This document shows positions 1 through 8,603 of a DNA stretch of 64,000 nucleotides, piece after piece; the stretch's first letter is position 1; every line of letters begins with the position of its first letter. The notes beneath the pieces were generated by a model. The model was given only the letters and a program-made list of their open reading frames with translations, ran no database searches and was not told the DNA's origin. The translations under genes and the position numbers were made by a program. The stretch is from assembly GCF_000383235.1 (NCBI RefSeq), contig NZ_KB910938.1:1-64000 (forward strand), read 5' to 3'. The DNA is from Bacillus sp. 123MFChir2 (lineage in GTDB: Bacteria; Bacillota; Bacilli; Bacillales; Bacillaceae_G).

Positions 1-76
1 GAGTTTCTTTTATCCTCATGAAAGCTTGTTTCTATTCATACACTTTCATAAGGGAATGTGTAAGGAGGGAAAAGAG

Positions 77-1495
77 ATGAGAAGTAGTGAAGATAAAGCA
101 TTGCAATATGCAATTGCGGAGATTACGGAAATCGCGACAGGATTTGGATTGGATTTTTATCCGATGCGTTATGAAATTTGTCCAGCAGATATTATTTATA
201 CATTCGGTGCCTACGGGATGCCAACGCGCTTTTCGCATTGGAGTTTTGGAAAACAATTTTATAAGATGAAACTTCACTATGATTTAGGACTGAGTAAAAT
301 ATATGAGCTCGTCATTAACTCGAATCCGTGCTATGCCTTTTTATTAGATACAAACTCACTCATTCAAAATAAATTGATTGTCGCTCACGTATTAGCGCAT
401 TGTGACTTCTTTAAAAATAATATTCGATTCTCTAACACAAAACGGGATATGGTCGAAAGTATGTCGGCAACGGCAGAGAGAGTAAAAAATTATGAGCATA
501 AATACGGAAAAGCAGAAGTTGAAACGTTTTTAGATGCAGTATTAGCAATTCAAGAGCACATTGATCCTTCACTGATGAGACCAAAGCTTTCTTGGAGTGT
601 AGATGATCAAGAAGAGGAAGAACAAACGAGAAGGGCACCAACGCCATACGATGATTTATGGAACTTAGAGAATCGAAATAAGAAACGTGAATTACCGAAT
701 GCAAGGAAGAAAAGAAAAATTCCACCGCAACCAGAAAAAGACTTACTTCTTTTCATTGAACAATACAGCCGCGAACTAGAAGAATGGCAGCGCGATATTT
801 TAACGATGATGCGTGAGGAAATGTTATATTTCTGGCCGCAGCTTGAAACGAAAATCATGAACGAAGGCTGGGCTTCGTATTGGCATCAACGCATCCTCCG
901 CGAAATGGACTTAAGCTCAGATGAAGCAATCGAATTCGCCAAGCTAAACGCAGGAGTCGTACAGCCATCAAAAACAAGTATTAACCCGTACTACCTCGGC
1001 ATCAAAATTTTCGAAGACATTGAAGAACGCTACAACAATCCGACAGAAGAAATGATACGCCAAGGTGTAAAACTAGACTCAGGAAGAGATAAGATCTTTG
1101 AAGTGCGCGAAATCGAATGGGACGTATCATTCCTGCGAAACTACTTAAACAAAGAACTTGTCATGCGCGAAGATATGTACTTATTCCAGCGCCAAGGAAA
1201 AGATTATAAAATCGTCGATAAAGAATGGGAAAATGTCCGCGATCAGCTCGTCAACATGAGAACAAACGGTGGGTTTCCGTATTTAGTTGTTGAAAATGGA
1301 GACCATTTAAAGAATGGCGAATTGTACATTAGGCATTGTTATGAAGGGATTGAACTGGACCTAAAATATTTAGAGAAAGTGTTGCCATACATTTATCGGT
1401 TATGGGGAAGAACGGTGCATATGGAGTCGATTGTGGAGAATAAGAATGTAGTGTTTTCTTATGATGGGAAGATGGTGCATCGGAAGTATGTATAG
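77..1495 (+). CDS. spoVR: SpoVR family stage V sporulation protein
   Basis: A 472-aa protein of the SpoVR family, involved in spore cortex formation in Bacillus; its biochemical role is not settled. The conserved N-terminal core ([19 protein letters not shown], then [19 protein letters not shown]) and the 'NEGWASYWH' segment in the middle are typical. I chose the ATG at 77 because AGGAGGG lies just upstream at 63-69; an in-frame ATG at 26 would add 17 unlikely residues. No hairpin terminator directly follows the stop. A second, decayed copy of its last ~45 codons lies at 5968-6105, beyond the ger operon. Confidence 0.93.
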   Translation: MRSSEDKALQYAIAEITEIATGFGLDFYPMRYEICPADIIYTFGAYGMPTRFSHWSFGKQFYKMKLHYDLGLSKIYELVINSNPCYAFLLDTNSLIQNKLIVAHVLAHCDFFKNNIRFSNTKRDMVESMSATAERVKNYEHKYGKAEVETFLDAVLAIQEHIDPSLMRPKLSWSVDDQEEEEQTRRAPTPYDDLWNLENRNKKRELPNARKKRKIPPQPEKDLLLFIEQYSRELEEWQRDILTMMREEMLYFWPQLETKIMNEGWASYWHQRILREMDLSSDEAIEFAKLNAGVVQPSKTSINPYYLGIKIFEDIEERYNNPTEEMIRQGVKLDSGRDKIFEVREIEWDVSFLRNYLNKELVMREDMYLFQRQGKDYKIVDKEWENVRDQLVNMRTNGGFPYLVVENGDHLKNGELYIRHCYEGIELDLKYLEKVLPYIYRLWGRTVHMESIVENKNVVFSYDGKMVHRKYV

Positions 1496-1522
1496 CATGA
1501 AAAGCCGTTATGAAGAAAAAAG

Positions 1523-1732
1523 ATGGAAGTAACTGAGGAGCAAGTTAAGTTCTTTGAATGGCTTCATTATCATAAAATTGATATGTCTGATGAAATTTTT
1601 GTTATGAATGTAAATGAATTGAGTCGTGAAGAATCTGACAAACAAGTAAAAACCTCCTTAATTGTAGGGAGGTTTTTACTTGTTGTTGAGTTGCTTATTG
1701 TGAATAGGTTAGTTGGAGAGGTATTTCATTAG
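1523..1732 (+). CDS. Hypothetical short ORF, probably truncated
   Basis: A 69-aa ORF just after spoVR that I do not recognise. The first ~41 residues (MEVTEEQVKFFEWLHYHKID...) look protein-like and acidic. From about residue 42 the frame runs through a perfect inverted repeat (1641-1684) that looks like a terminator, so the C-terminal part is probably not real coding sequence. It sits inside the 4.5-kb segment between the two spoVR 3' ends and may be a fragment carried with that segment. Confidence 0.3.
   Translation: MEVTEEQVKFFEWLHYHKIDMSDEIFVMNVNELSREESDKQVKTSLIVGRFLLVVELLIVNRLVGEVFH
1641..1684. terminator. Perfect 17-bp inverted repeat, likely terminator
   Basis: Arms AACAAGTAAAAACCTCC and its exact complement are separated by a 10-base loop. 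The right arm carries a T run (GGAGGTTTTT). It would end transcription coming from spoVR or the short ORF before the ger operon. Confidence 0.7.
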
Positions 1733-2040
1733 TATTAAGTTGACCAAGCGTTATTCGAAAGTTACGTTATGGGTCGCCCTATTTTAGATTAACTAACTTA
1801 CAAAAATAATTGGATAATTTTTCTGTAGAGGGGGATTTTAAGAGGGATGTCGAGGGTATATTTTCCTATTGGGATTTTTCAGACAAATGATTTTACCTTC
1901 CGAAAATCATTATTTATTCAAAAACGATTTGGTGGAAAGGTTTGTAAACCTTCGCTGTCAAGGAATCATTAATACTAAGGTCCAAATATAAAAAATCTAC
2001 TTTTTATAAAAAACATAAACCATATGATAAATGGGGTAGT
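1733..2040. other. Intergenic region upstream of the ger operon
   Basis: About 300 bases without a convincing gene. It should contain the ger operon promoter, expected to be SigG-dependent in this family, but I could not find a SigG -35/-10 pair with good spacing. A short open stretch near 1880-1980 may be a decayed coding fragment. Confidence 0.4.
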
Positions 2041-3636
2041 ATGATGAAAAAACTTCGTAAGATAAAGCGATTTAAAAAAGATATTCAGGAACTTGAGAGT
2101 GCCAACATGCTGCTACCAAATGTTCAAGATTGTGAACTCGAACGGAATATATCTGTGAATGAAGAGGTTTTGAAACAAGTTTTTGACAATTGTTCCGATA
2201 TTGTTTTTCGTCCAATTCTCGTAAATAGTCAAACTAAAATTCTTTTTATTTATATAGATGGACTGGTGGATACAAAAATGGTGGAACAGGTTGTTTTGAA
2301 ACCAATGATGTACGAAGGGATGCCTAATGGATTAAAGAGTGTGGACACAATTGGAGAAATTATTCAAGATCTGCTTATTGCTGTATCCCAAGTAAAGACG
2401 GTTTCTAAGATTCGTGAGGTTATAGAGGGAGTATTGAAAGCTAATATGATCGTTCTAACAGATGGGGAGAATCAAGCACTGGTTGCAGATTTAAAAGGGT
2501 TTGAAAAACGTAGTATTGAAGAGCCTGCAGCCGAAATCTCTGTTCGTGGCCCTCGGGACGGGTTTACGGAAACGCTAAGGGTCAATACGAGCCTTGTTCG
2601 ACGAAGAATTCGGAGCCCAAGGCTAAAAATGGAACCCTATTCGATTGGGGATTTATCACAGACAGATGTGGTGATTGCCTACATTGAGGGGATTGCTCCA
2701 AATTCGGTTTTGGAGGAAGTGCAACAAAGGGTCCAGCGAATTCAAATTGATGGGGTGTTAGAGTCAGCCTTCATTGAAGAGTTTATCGAGGATCAACCTT
2801 TTTCTCCCTTTCCGCAAATTCAGAATACCGAACGGCCGGATGTAGTGTGTGCAAGCCTATTAGAAGGGAAAGTCGCTATTTTAGTGGATAACACACCTTT
2901 CGTTCTGATCGTTCCTATGACATTCTGGACAGGTCTGCAAGCAGCGGAGGATTATTATGAACGATCCATCTACACAACCTTTATTCGATGGATACGTTTG
3001 GTATTAATCAATATTTCATTATTTCTTCCTTCTCTCTATGTTGCTATTACAACCTTTCATCCGAAATTGATCCCCACAAATTTGCTTATTAGTATTGCAG
3101 CGGCGCGAGAAGGCATTCCTTTCCCGGCTGTCATAGAAGCGCTGATGATGGAATTTTTGTTTGAGGGTTTGAGAGAAGCTGGCGTTCGATTGCCAAAGCC
3201 CATTGGATCAGCAGTCAGTATCGTGGGAGCACTTGTCATCGGACAAGCTGCTGTGCAAGCAGGCATTATCTCGGCACCTTTAGTCATTGTTGTGGCTACA
3301 ACCGGTATTGCGTCATTTGCTTTTCCACGCTACAACTTGGGAACAGCCTATCGGATGCTGCGCTTCCCGATGCTACTATTGGCGGGAATGCTTGGGCTGT
3401 ATGGCGTTGCTATAAGCACCCTTGCGATTATGATCCATTTAACCAATATTCGTTCTTTTGGTATTCCTTATCTAAGCCCGGTTGCTCCTCAGACTCTTCG
3501 TGATTTGAAGGACGTTTTGCTCCGAACACCTCGGTGGAACATGACCCACCGCCCAAAATTGGTATCTGGTGAGGAGAAAATGCGTTTTCCAGATGGACAA
3601 CAACCAGGTTCGAAACGGGGAGGGGAGACAGAATGA
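2041..3636 (+). CDS. GerA-family spore germination receptor, A subunit
   Basis: A 531-aa A subunit of a GerA-type nutrient germinant receptor of the spore inner membrane. The soluble N-terminal part (residues ~1-310) contains the conserved PRDGFTETLRVNTSLVRRRI segment; the membrane part (~325-480) has several helices including LPSLYVAITTFHPKLIPT and AAREGIPFPAVIEALMMEF. The C-terminus is hydrophilic. It overlaps the next gene by 4 bases (ATGA). Gene order A-C-B resembles gerK of B. subtilis. The germinant cannot be read from the sequence, and I do not assign one of the named B. cereus ger loci. Confidence 0.93.
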   Translation: MMKKLRKIKRFKKDIQELESANMLLPNVQDCELERNISVNEEVLKQVFDNCSDIVFRPILVNSQTKILFIYIDGLVDTKMVEQVVLKPMMYEGMPNGLKSVDTIGEIIQDLLIAVSQVKTVSKIREVIEGVLKANMIVLTDGENQALVADLKGFEKRSIEEPAAEISVRGPRDGFTETLRVNTSLVRRRIRSPRLKMEPYSIGDLSQTDVVIAYIEGIAPNSVLEEVQQRVQRIQIDGVLESAFIEEFIEDQPFSPFPQIQNTERPDVVCASLLEGKVAILVDNTPFVLIVPMTFWTGLQAAEDYYERSIYTTFIRWIRLVLINISLFLPSLYVAITTFHPKLIPTNLLISIAAAREGIPFPAVIEALMMEFLFEGLREAGVRLPKPIGSAVSIVGALVIGQAAVQAGIISAPLVIVVATTGIASFAFPRYNLGTAYRMLRFPMLLLAGMLGLYGVAISTLAIMIHLTNIRSFGIPYLSPVAPQTLRDLKDVLLRTPRWNMTHRPKLVSGEEKMRFPDGQQPGSKRGGETE

Positions 3637-4823
3637 GCCTGCACAAGGCACTTTGTATGATACTGGTCTTTTCTTTAGTTTTCTTGACGGGCTGTTGGGA
3701 TCGTACGGAGTTAAATGACCTGGCAATAGAATTAGGCTGGGGACTTGATCAAGCGAAGAATAACAAGCTTGAAATCAGCGCTCAATTTATCATCCCTTCA
3801 AAAATGGGAATGGGACAGAGTGGAAGAAGTAATGCAGGAAAGTCGGTTTTTATAGAATCGGGAACTGGAAGGGACATACTTGAAGCTGGACTAATGATGC
3901 AAACAAAATTGTCAAGAGAAGTCTTTCGAGGACACCAGCGTGTGATTGTGATTGGAGAACAATTGGCTAGACGCGGTCTCGCTCCTGTTTTAGATGCCTA
4001 TAGCCGCGATCCTGATATTCGATTACGAGCAGATACACTAGTAGTAAAGGGGAGTACTGCAAAACAGTTTCTGGAAGCATCCAACCCTTTAGAAACTATC
4101 CCGGCACTTGGGGCACTTAAAGAACATATGCAAATAGAGGAATTGGGAGATACGTCTTTATTAAATTTTCTTATTGCCGGTACGAGTGACGGAATTAATC
4201 CAATCTTGCCCGTTATTAAACTGATCCATAGTTCTAAAAAACAAGATAAAACCAATTTCAAAGGATTTCAAATTGTAGGTGGTGCTATCTTTAACAAAAA
4301 TCTTAAATTGGTAGGATATATAAATATACAGAAATGGTTAACCACTCTTTGGCTGGTTAATCGTTTAAGTAAACAGACTATTACGGCAACTGTCCCCCAA
4401 GGAAATGGTAGTGCCAGTTTATATATGACGAAAATTGACAGAAAAATCAAACCTATTATTCGAGGGAATACCATCAAGTATGACATTGTTCTTTCTGGTG
4501 AAGGAACAATTCAGGAGAACAATACAAATTTAGATCTTACGCAGCCTAAAAATCTTATTCTTTTAGAACATGTATTGGAAAAAGAGTCCGAAAAACAAGC
4601 TCTCCAAACCATCAAAAAGGTTCAAAAACAATACGGAACCGATATCTTTGGCTTTGGTGAGGCCATTCATCACAAATATCCATCCAAATGGAAAGGACTA
4701 AAGAAAAATTGGGACAAACAGTTTCGAAAAGTAGAGGTCTCTATCCATGCAAATCTGACCATTCGGCGAGTAGGTCTGACCGGACCATCGTTGCAGGTAA
4801 AGAAAAATGAAATAAAAAAATAA
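3633..4823 (+). CDS. GerA-family germination receptor, C subunit (lipoprotein)
   Basis: A 396-aa GerAC-family lipoprotein. The signal peptide ends in a lipobox (LVFLTGC) with the lipidated cysteine near residue 21, followed by WDRTELNDLA, the usual start of mature GerC proteins. The rest is the Ger(x)C globular region, including the C-terminal FGFGEAIHHKYP...W motif. It is translationally coupled to the A subunit by an ATGA overlap. It should be anchored on the outer face of the spore inner membrane with the A and B subunits. Confidence 0.93.
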   Translation: MSLHKALCMILVFSLVFLTGCWDRTELNDLAIELGWGLDQAKNNKLEISAQFIIPSKMGMGQSGRSNAGKSVFIESGTGRDILEAGLMMQTKLSREVFRGHQRVIVIGEQLARRGLAPVLDAYSRDPDIRLRADTLVVKGSTAKQFLEASNPLETIPALGALKEHMQIEELGDTSLLNFLIAGTSDGINPILPVIKLIHSSKKQDKTNFKGFQIVGGAIFNKNLKLVGYINIQKWLTTLWLVNRLSKQTITATVPQGNGSASLYMTKIDRKIKPIIRGNTIKYDIVLSGEGTIQENNTNLDLTQPKNLILLEHVLEKESEKQALQTIKKVQKQYGTDIFGFGEAIHHKYPSKWKGLKKNWDKQFRKVEVSIHANLTIRRVGLTGPSLQVKKNEIKK

Positions 4824-4838
4824 GGAGGTATATGGATT

Positions 4839-5939
4839 GTGAGAATTTCAATGAAAATCTCTGGCACGCAAATCTTTTGGATGATGTTCACATTAGAAGT
4901 GGGACAAACACTTCTTTTGATCATTCCATCGACGATCCGTACTGCTAAACAAGATGCATGGATCTCGATGGTGATTGCAGGGCTTGTTGGAATTGCCATT
5001 ACTTTTCTTGCAACCAAACTCGGCTCGCTTTATCCGAATCAAACCATGATTGAATTTAGTCAAACTATTCTCGGTAAATGGCTAGGAAAGCTGATGATGA
5101 TTCCCTATTTACTTCCATGGTACTGGATTAATGGGATAACCGTCCGTGAATTTGGTGACTTCATTATTACCGCGTTGTTTCATAATACACCTTTGTGGAT
5201 CATTGTCTTTACTGCCATGTTACTGGTTATTTTTATCATTTACCAGGGCGGGGTGGAAGGCATTGGACGCTTAAGTGAAATCGTTGGACCTATGGTGCTT
5301 TTAATGATAACGTTTGTAATCATTTTGAATCTTGGCAATATGAATTGGCATAATATGCTCCCTATTTATCAAGATTCTGGATGGCTTCCAATCCTTAAAG
5401 GTTCCTATACTCCTGTAGCCGCTTTTTTTGGAGAGGCTGTCATGATGACAATGCTCGTCTTCTTTATGGACAAACCAGACCAAGCGTCATCACGGGCGAT
5501 GTGGGGAGTAGGACTGGCGGTCTTCATGGTAACGATCGGAACATTAGCGGTGATTTTAACATTCGGTCCGAATTTGCCTTCAAGGTTTTTGTATCCGGTT
5601 TACGATTTGAGCCGGTTTATATCCGTTGCGGAATTCATTCAAAATGTGGATATTCTGATTGTTATTATTTGGTTTTTCAGTATTTTTGTTAAACTGTCGT
5701 TATATATGTTTCTCGCTTGTTATGGAACAGCACAAATGTTTCACCTGAAGGATTGGCGAAAAGTAGCTTGGTTTCTTGCTCCTATTTCGTTTATCATGGC
5801 TGTATCAATTAAAAATATCGAGATATTTACCTATTATTATTACATGTTTTTCGTGATTCCAATTGCATTTCCCGTATACATGATTGGGATTCCCTTGCTG
5901 TTGTTGGTGGTTGGCAAGATCCGAAGAAAATATGCATAA
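4839..5939 (+). CDS. GerA-family germination receptor, B subunit (APC-like permease fold)
   Basis: A 366-aa integral membrane protein with about ten hydrophobic segments, of the spore-permease (GerAB/YndE) family, which shares the amino-acid permease fold and is thought to bind the germinant. Typical motifs are QIFWMMFTLEVGQTLL at the start and YQGGVEGIGRLSEI in the middle. Translation probably starts at the GTG at 4839, ten bases after AAGGAGG; the ATG at 4832 is out of frame. It ends the ger operon. The decayed spoVR tail starts 28 bases after its stop codon. Confidence 0.93.
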   Translation: MRISMKISGTQIFWMMFTLEVGQTLLLIIPSTIRTAKQDAWISMVIAGLVGIAITFLATKLGSLYPNQTMIEFSQTILGKWLGKLMMIPYLLPWYWINGITVREFGDFIITALFHNTPLWIIVFTAMLLVIFIIYQGGVEGIGRLSEIVGPMVLLMITFVIILNLGNMNWHNMLPIYQDSGWLPILKGSYTPVAAFFGEAVMMTMLVFFMDKPDQASSRAMWGVGLAVFMVTIGTLAVILTFGPNLPSRFLYPVYDLSRFISVAEFIQNVDILIVIIWFFSIFVKLSLYMFLACYGTAQMFHLKDWRKVAWFLAPISFIMAVSIKNIEIFTYYYYMFFVIPIAFPVYMIGIPLLLLVVGKIRRKYA

Positions 5940-5967
5940 ACCTAATTGGTAGCGTGATTGAATAAAG

Positions 5968-6105
5968 GAATTGAAATATTTAGAGACAGTATTGCTGTAC
6001 ATTTATCAGTTATGAAAAAGAACGGTGCATATGGAGTCGATTGTGGAGAGTAAGAATGTTGTGTTTTCTTATGATGGGAAGATGGTGCATCGGAAGTATG
6101 TGTGA
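5968..6105 (+). pseudogene. Decayed second copy of the spoVR 3' end
   Basis: This stretch aligns base for base with spoVR 1358-1495. A run of about 90 bases beginning AAGAACGGTGCATATGGAG has only a few differences and ends at the same Arg-Lys-Tyr-Val stop. In the spoVR frame a TGA replaces the conserved Trp codon, so it is not expressed as a SpoVR tail. A strong terminator follows immediately, suggesting this is where the original spoVR transcript ended before the ger segment arrived. Confidence 0.88.
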
Positions 6106-6106
6106 G

Positions 6107-6132
6107 AGCCGCTGGAATCAGCGGCTTTTTTA
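6107..6132 (+). terminator. Rho-independent terminator after the spoVR tail copy
   Basis: Stem AGCCGCTG / CAGCGGCT with a GAAT loop, followed by six T. It lies directly after the duplicated spoVR end and also serves the ger operon. Confidence 0.85.
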
Positions 6133-6308
6133 TTATGAAATGAAGATTAAATTCTAGGGGTGGCGGTGCTTTCATAGGGAACTAATTTTTACTTTTATTA
6201 GCAATCGAAATGCTTCTGCGATTTTTGATTTACACTATTTTAAATATTATGGTTAATTGTATAATATTTGAAACGTTATTGAATCAAGAATAAGGTGGGG
6301 GATTTTTT

Positions 6309-6449
6309 ATGAAAATGTTAGAAACTAATCGATTAATATTAAGAAATTGGCAAGAAAGCGATTATTTAGACTTGTACGAGTATGCAAGTGATGAAAGAGT
6401 TGGCCCAAATGCGGGTTTAATTATCAGTTTAGTCATGATATCACTTTAA
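6309..6449 (+). pseudogene. GNAT acetyltransferase N-terminal fragment
   Basis: The reading frame from the ATG at 6309 gives [19 protein letters not shown], a typical opening of RimJ-type GNAT acetyltransferases, preceded by AAGGTGGGGG. After ~36 residues (ending DERVGPNAG) similarity stops and a chance frame ends at 6449. The acetyl-CoA binding core is missing, so this is a deletion remnant. Confidence 0.65.
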
Positions 6450-6556
6450 AGCAATTAGGAGATAAAGTAGTGAATAGTTGGGTCTATAATATTTCTAAAG
6501 ATGAATACTATAGTAGAATTAAAAAGGTAAAAGAAAGTTCTGGACAGTTTAGTTAA
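6419..6556 (+). pseudogene. C-terminal coding fragment fused to the GNAT remnant
   Basis: An open frame without a start ([21 protein letters not shown]..., ending KVKESSGQFS) overlaps the end of the GNAT fragment in another frame. It looks like the tail of an unrelated protein joined by deletion. I do not recognise it. Confidence 0.35.
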
Positions 6557-6595
6557 ATGAACTAACAAACGCCATAAATAATTGGAGAGAGTCAA

Positions 6596-7858
6596 ATGAG
6601 TAAAGTAGGAATATATAAAGTGGATATCACCCCTCCTTTAGGTATCGACTTCATTGGATACCACAGAGAAACAGGGATTCGTAATATTGATGAACACATT
6701 TATGCAACAGTATATGTGTTTGAAAGTAATGAAACAAAGACCGTATTTATAAGCATTGATAACATAGGGATGTTAATAGAAGATACTGTAACAATTCGGG
6801 AGCAAATCGCAAATGAGTTAAATGTTCCATTTGAAAACATAATGGTTGTATATACTCATACTCATTCTGGGCCGGAAACAGTTGGCGATGATGCGTTAGT
6901 AATGTCTTATAAAACAATCCTAATCACTAATGTAGTAAAAGCTGCTGTTATTGCGAATGACAATATGCAACCATCTGAAGTTGGGTGGAACGTAACATTA
7001 GGGGAAATAGGGATAAATCGAAGAGAGAAAACACCTAATGGCAAAGCAAGAATGGGTGTTGATGTAAACGGAGTTGTGGATAAAAGAATTGGTGTTCTAG
7101 TAATCAGAAACGAACAAACAAAGGATTTAATCGGAATCATTGTATTTTGTACGGCGCATCCAAATGTCTTAAAGGGAGATAGTGATAGATTATCAGCTGA
7201 TTATCCAGGTTTGACTAGGGAAATTCTCGAACAAACACTTAATTGTTCTGTAACAATTGTTCAGGGAGCCGCGGGAAATGTGAATGCAAAATATCGTGGT
7301 TCAATGGAAGCATTAAAACAAATGGCCTACATAGTAAGTGGAAATGTCTTAACGATGTTGCCAACTATTACTTACAACTCAATTTCAAAGCTAAAGACTA
7401 TTTCGAGCACTCTATCAATGAAATTAAAGGATATTCCTGAACCTGACGGAATAAAAAGGATGGCGCAATTAGCTGAAACACATTGGGGCATAAATACTGA
7501 CGAATGGCTTACGATCATGTTAGATAAATACAAACAAAATGTGAGACAGTTAACAATTGATTTAGAAATTCAGTTATTTCAAATCAATGAAGGTTCATTT
7601 TCTGGCATACCAATGGAACCATTTTCAGAAACGGCTCTCGAGATTAAAGAGCAACTGAATAATGAACTTGCTTTTTTTGGTGGCTACATGAATGGGTATA
7701 TTGGTTACCTACCTACAAAAGAAGAATATAGATACGGAGGGTATGAAGTAGAACTCAATCCTGTGGTATATGGACAGGTTACAAATTTGTGGATGCCTCC
7801 AGAAGAGAATACCGCTAGGCTTGTAATGGAAAAAGTTTTGGAACTATATAATTCTTAA
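6596..7858 (+). CDS. Neutral/alkaline ceramidase N-terminal domain-like protein
   Basis: A 420-aa protein resembling the N-terminal catalytic domain of neutral/alkaline non-lysosomal ceramidases. It opens with KVDITPPLGIDFIGY, and has the metal-site-like YTHTHSGPET (residues ~88-97) and CTAHPNVL (~184-191), where histidines would coordinate zinc. It is shorter than full ceramidases (~600 aa or more) and has no visible signal peptide, so the substrate may not be ceramide. GAGAG lies just upstream of the ATG. It stands alone between decayed genes and repeats, which suggests an accessory locus. Confidence 0.75.
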   Translation: MSKVGIYKVDITPPLGIDFIGYHRETGIRNIDEHIYATVYVFESNETKTVFISIDNIGMLIEDTVTIREQIANELNVPFENIMVVYTHTHSGPETVGDDALVMSYKTILITNVVKAAVIANDNMQPSEVGWNVTLGEIGINRREKTPNGKARMGVDVNGVVDKRIGVLVIRNEQTKDLIGIIVFCTAHPNVLKGDSDRLSADYPGLTREILEQTLNCSVTIVQGAAGNVNAKYRGSMEALKQMAYIVSGNVLTMLPTITYNSISKLKTISSTLSMKLKDIPEPDGIKRMAQLAETHWGINTDEWLTIMLDKYKQNVRQLTIDLEIQLFQINEGSFSGIPMEPFSETALEIKEQLNNELAFFGGYMNGYIGYLPTKEEYRYGGYEVELNPVVYGQVTNLWMPPEENTARLVMEKVLELYNS

Positions 7859-7860
7859 AA

Positions 7861-8064
7861 CGTAACTACTCAGTTACTTTATGAAAAACCGACAGAAAAA
7901 CATTTTTTAAAATGGGCGAGAGCAACTGGCCATGCGTAGAGGCGGTCAGTTCCTTTTCCTGCCACGTGCAAAGTTTAAAACAAAAATAGACAGCAAGTAG
8001 CGGCCATGTTTTGTTCTACATAGCAGCGACTTAGATGTTAAAAAGTCAACTTGTATTTATATAG
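7861..8064 (+). repeat. Dispersed repeat family 1 (hybrid copy)
   Basis: This copy begins with CGTAACTACTCAG (the arm of the copy at 33514-33733) but ends with the other arm type (AAAAAGTCAACTTGTATTTATATAG). The shared core reads GGGCGAGAGCAACTGGCC, then GCGGTCAG, then CTGCCACGTGC. CTGGCC and GGTCAG can pair as a hairpin. Confidence 0.85.
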
Positions 8065-8123
8065 TCCAAATATCAGCGTTACTGTAATCAGGGGAAAAGT
8101 AGAAAATTTACTTAACTTAATAT

Positions 8124-8277
8124 AGGGGTACAGCCGCATGCCCATCAAGCTAATATTTTGAAGAATTCCTAAAACGAAAAATTTATATCACTACCAAGGT
8201 TATTTATAAGAATTTAGGTTGTTTTTTCGTTTTGGGTATTTTTATTTCTTAGCTTGATGGCGATGGGACAGCACCCC
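8124..8277. mobile_element. MITE-like element with terminal inverted repeats
   Basis: The ends are GGGGTACAGCCGCATGCCCATCAAGCTAA (given as GGGGTACAG...CCATCAAGCTAA) and the roughly complementary right end TTAGCTTGATGG...ACCCC. An inner pair of AAAACGAAAAA / TTTTTCGTTTT arms follows. AATAT flanks both sides (8119-8123 and 8278-8282) as a possible target duplication. There is no coding capacity. The parent IS family is not identified. Confidence 0.6.
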
Positions 8278-8280
8278 AAT

Positions 8281-8394
8281 ATGCTTGGATTAAAATCATT
8301 GCAAACAGCTAAAAAGGTGATTGCTCGAATAGAAGTTATGCATATAATCAAAAAAGGACAAACTCCTCAAGGTGAGAAGCCTGTCCCAAAATAG
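8281..8394 (+). pseudogene. IS6-family transposase C-terminal remnant
   Basis: A 37-codon open frame (MLGLKSLQTAKKVIARIEVM, then HIIKKGQ) matches the conserved end of IS6/IS240-type transposases (pattern MLGFKSF.TA..TI.GIE..). The catalytic DDE domain is absent. The MITE-like element sits directly upstream. Confidence 0.6.
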
Positions 8395-8576
8395 ATATAT
8401 AAATCTATTTTATTTTTTTTACATATAGATTGCTATTATGAAAAAAAGGAACCTTTGGTTTTCGCTGCGCATGTGGCAGAAATAGGCCCTGACCGATTCT
8501 ATGCATGGCCAGTTGCTCTCGCTCACCGAAAAAGAAAAGGATTTTATGTTGATTTTTCAATTTGCATCTATATATT
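8395..8576 (-). repeat. Dispersed repeat family 1
   Basis: Reverse-oriented copy, bounded by ATATATAAATC and GCATCTATATATT. The core (GTGGCAGAAATAGGCCCTGACC ... GGCCAGTTGCTCTCG) is well conserved. It is very similar to the copy at 12810-13007. Confidence 0.85.
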
Positions 8577-8603
8577 ATCCACTAGGAATCTTTCAATAGT
8601 GAA

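Noticed and set aside
2000-2040. SigG promoter for the ger operon
   Set aside because: CATATGA and CATAAAC resemble -10 boxes, but no -35 match lies 17-18 bases upstream of either.
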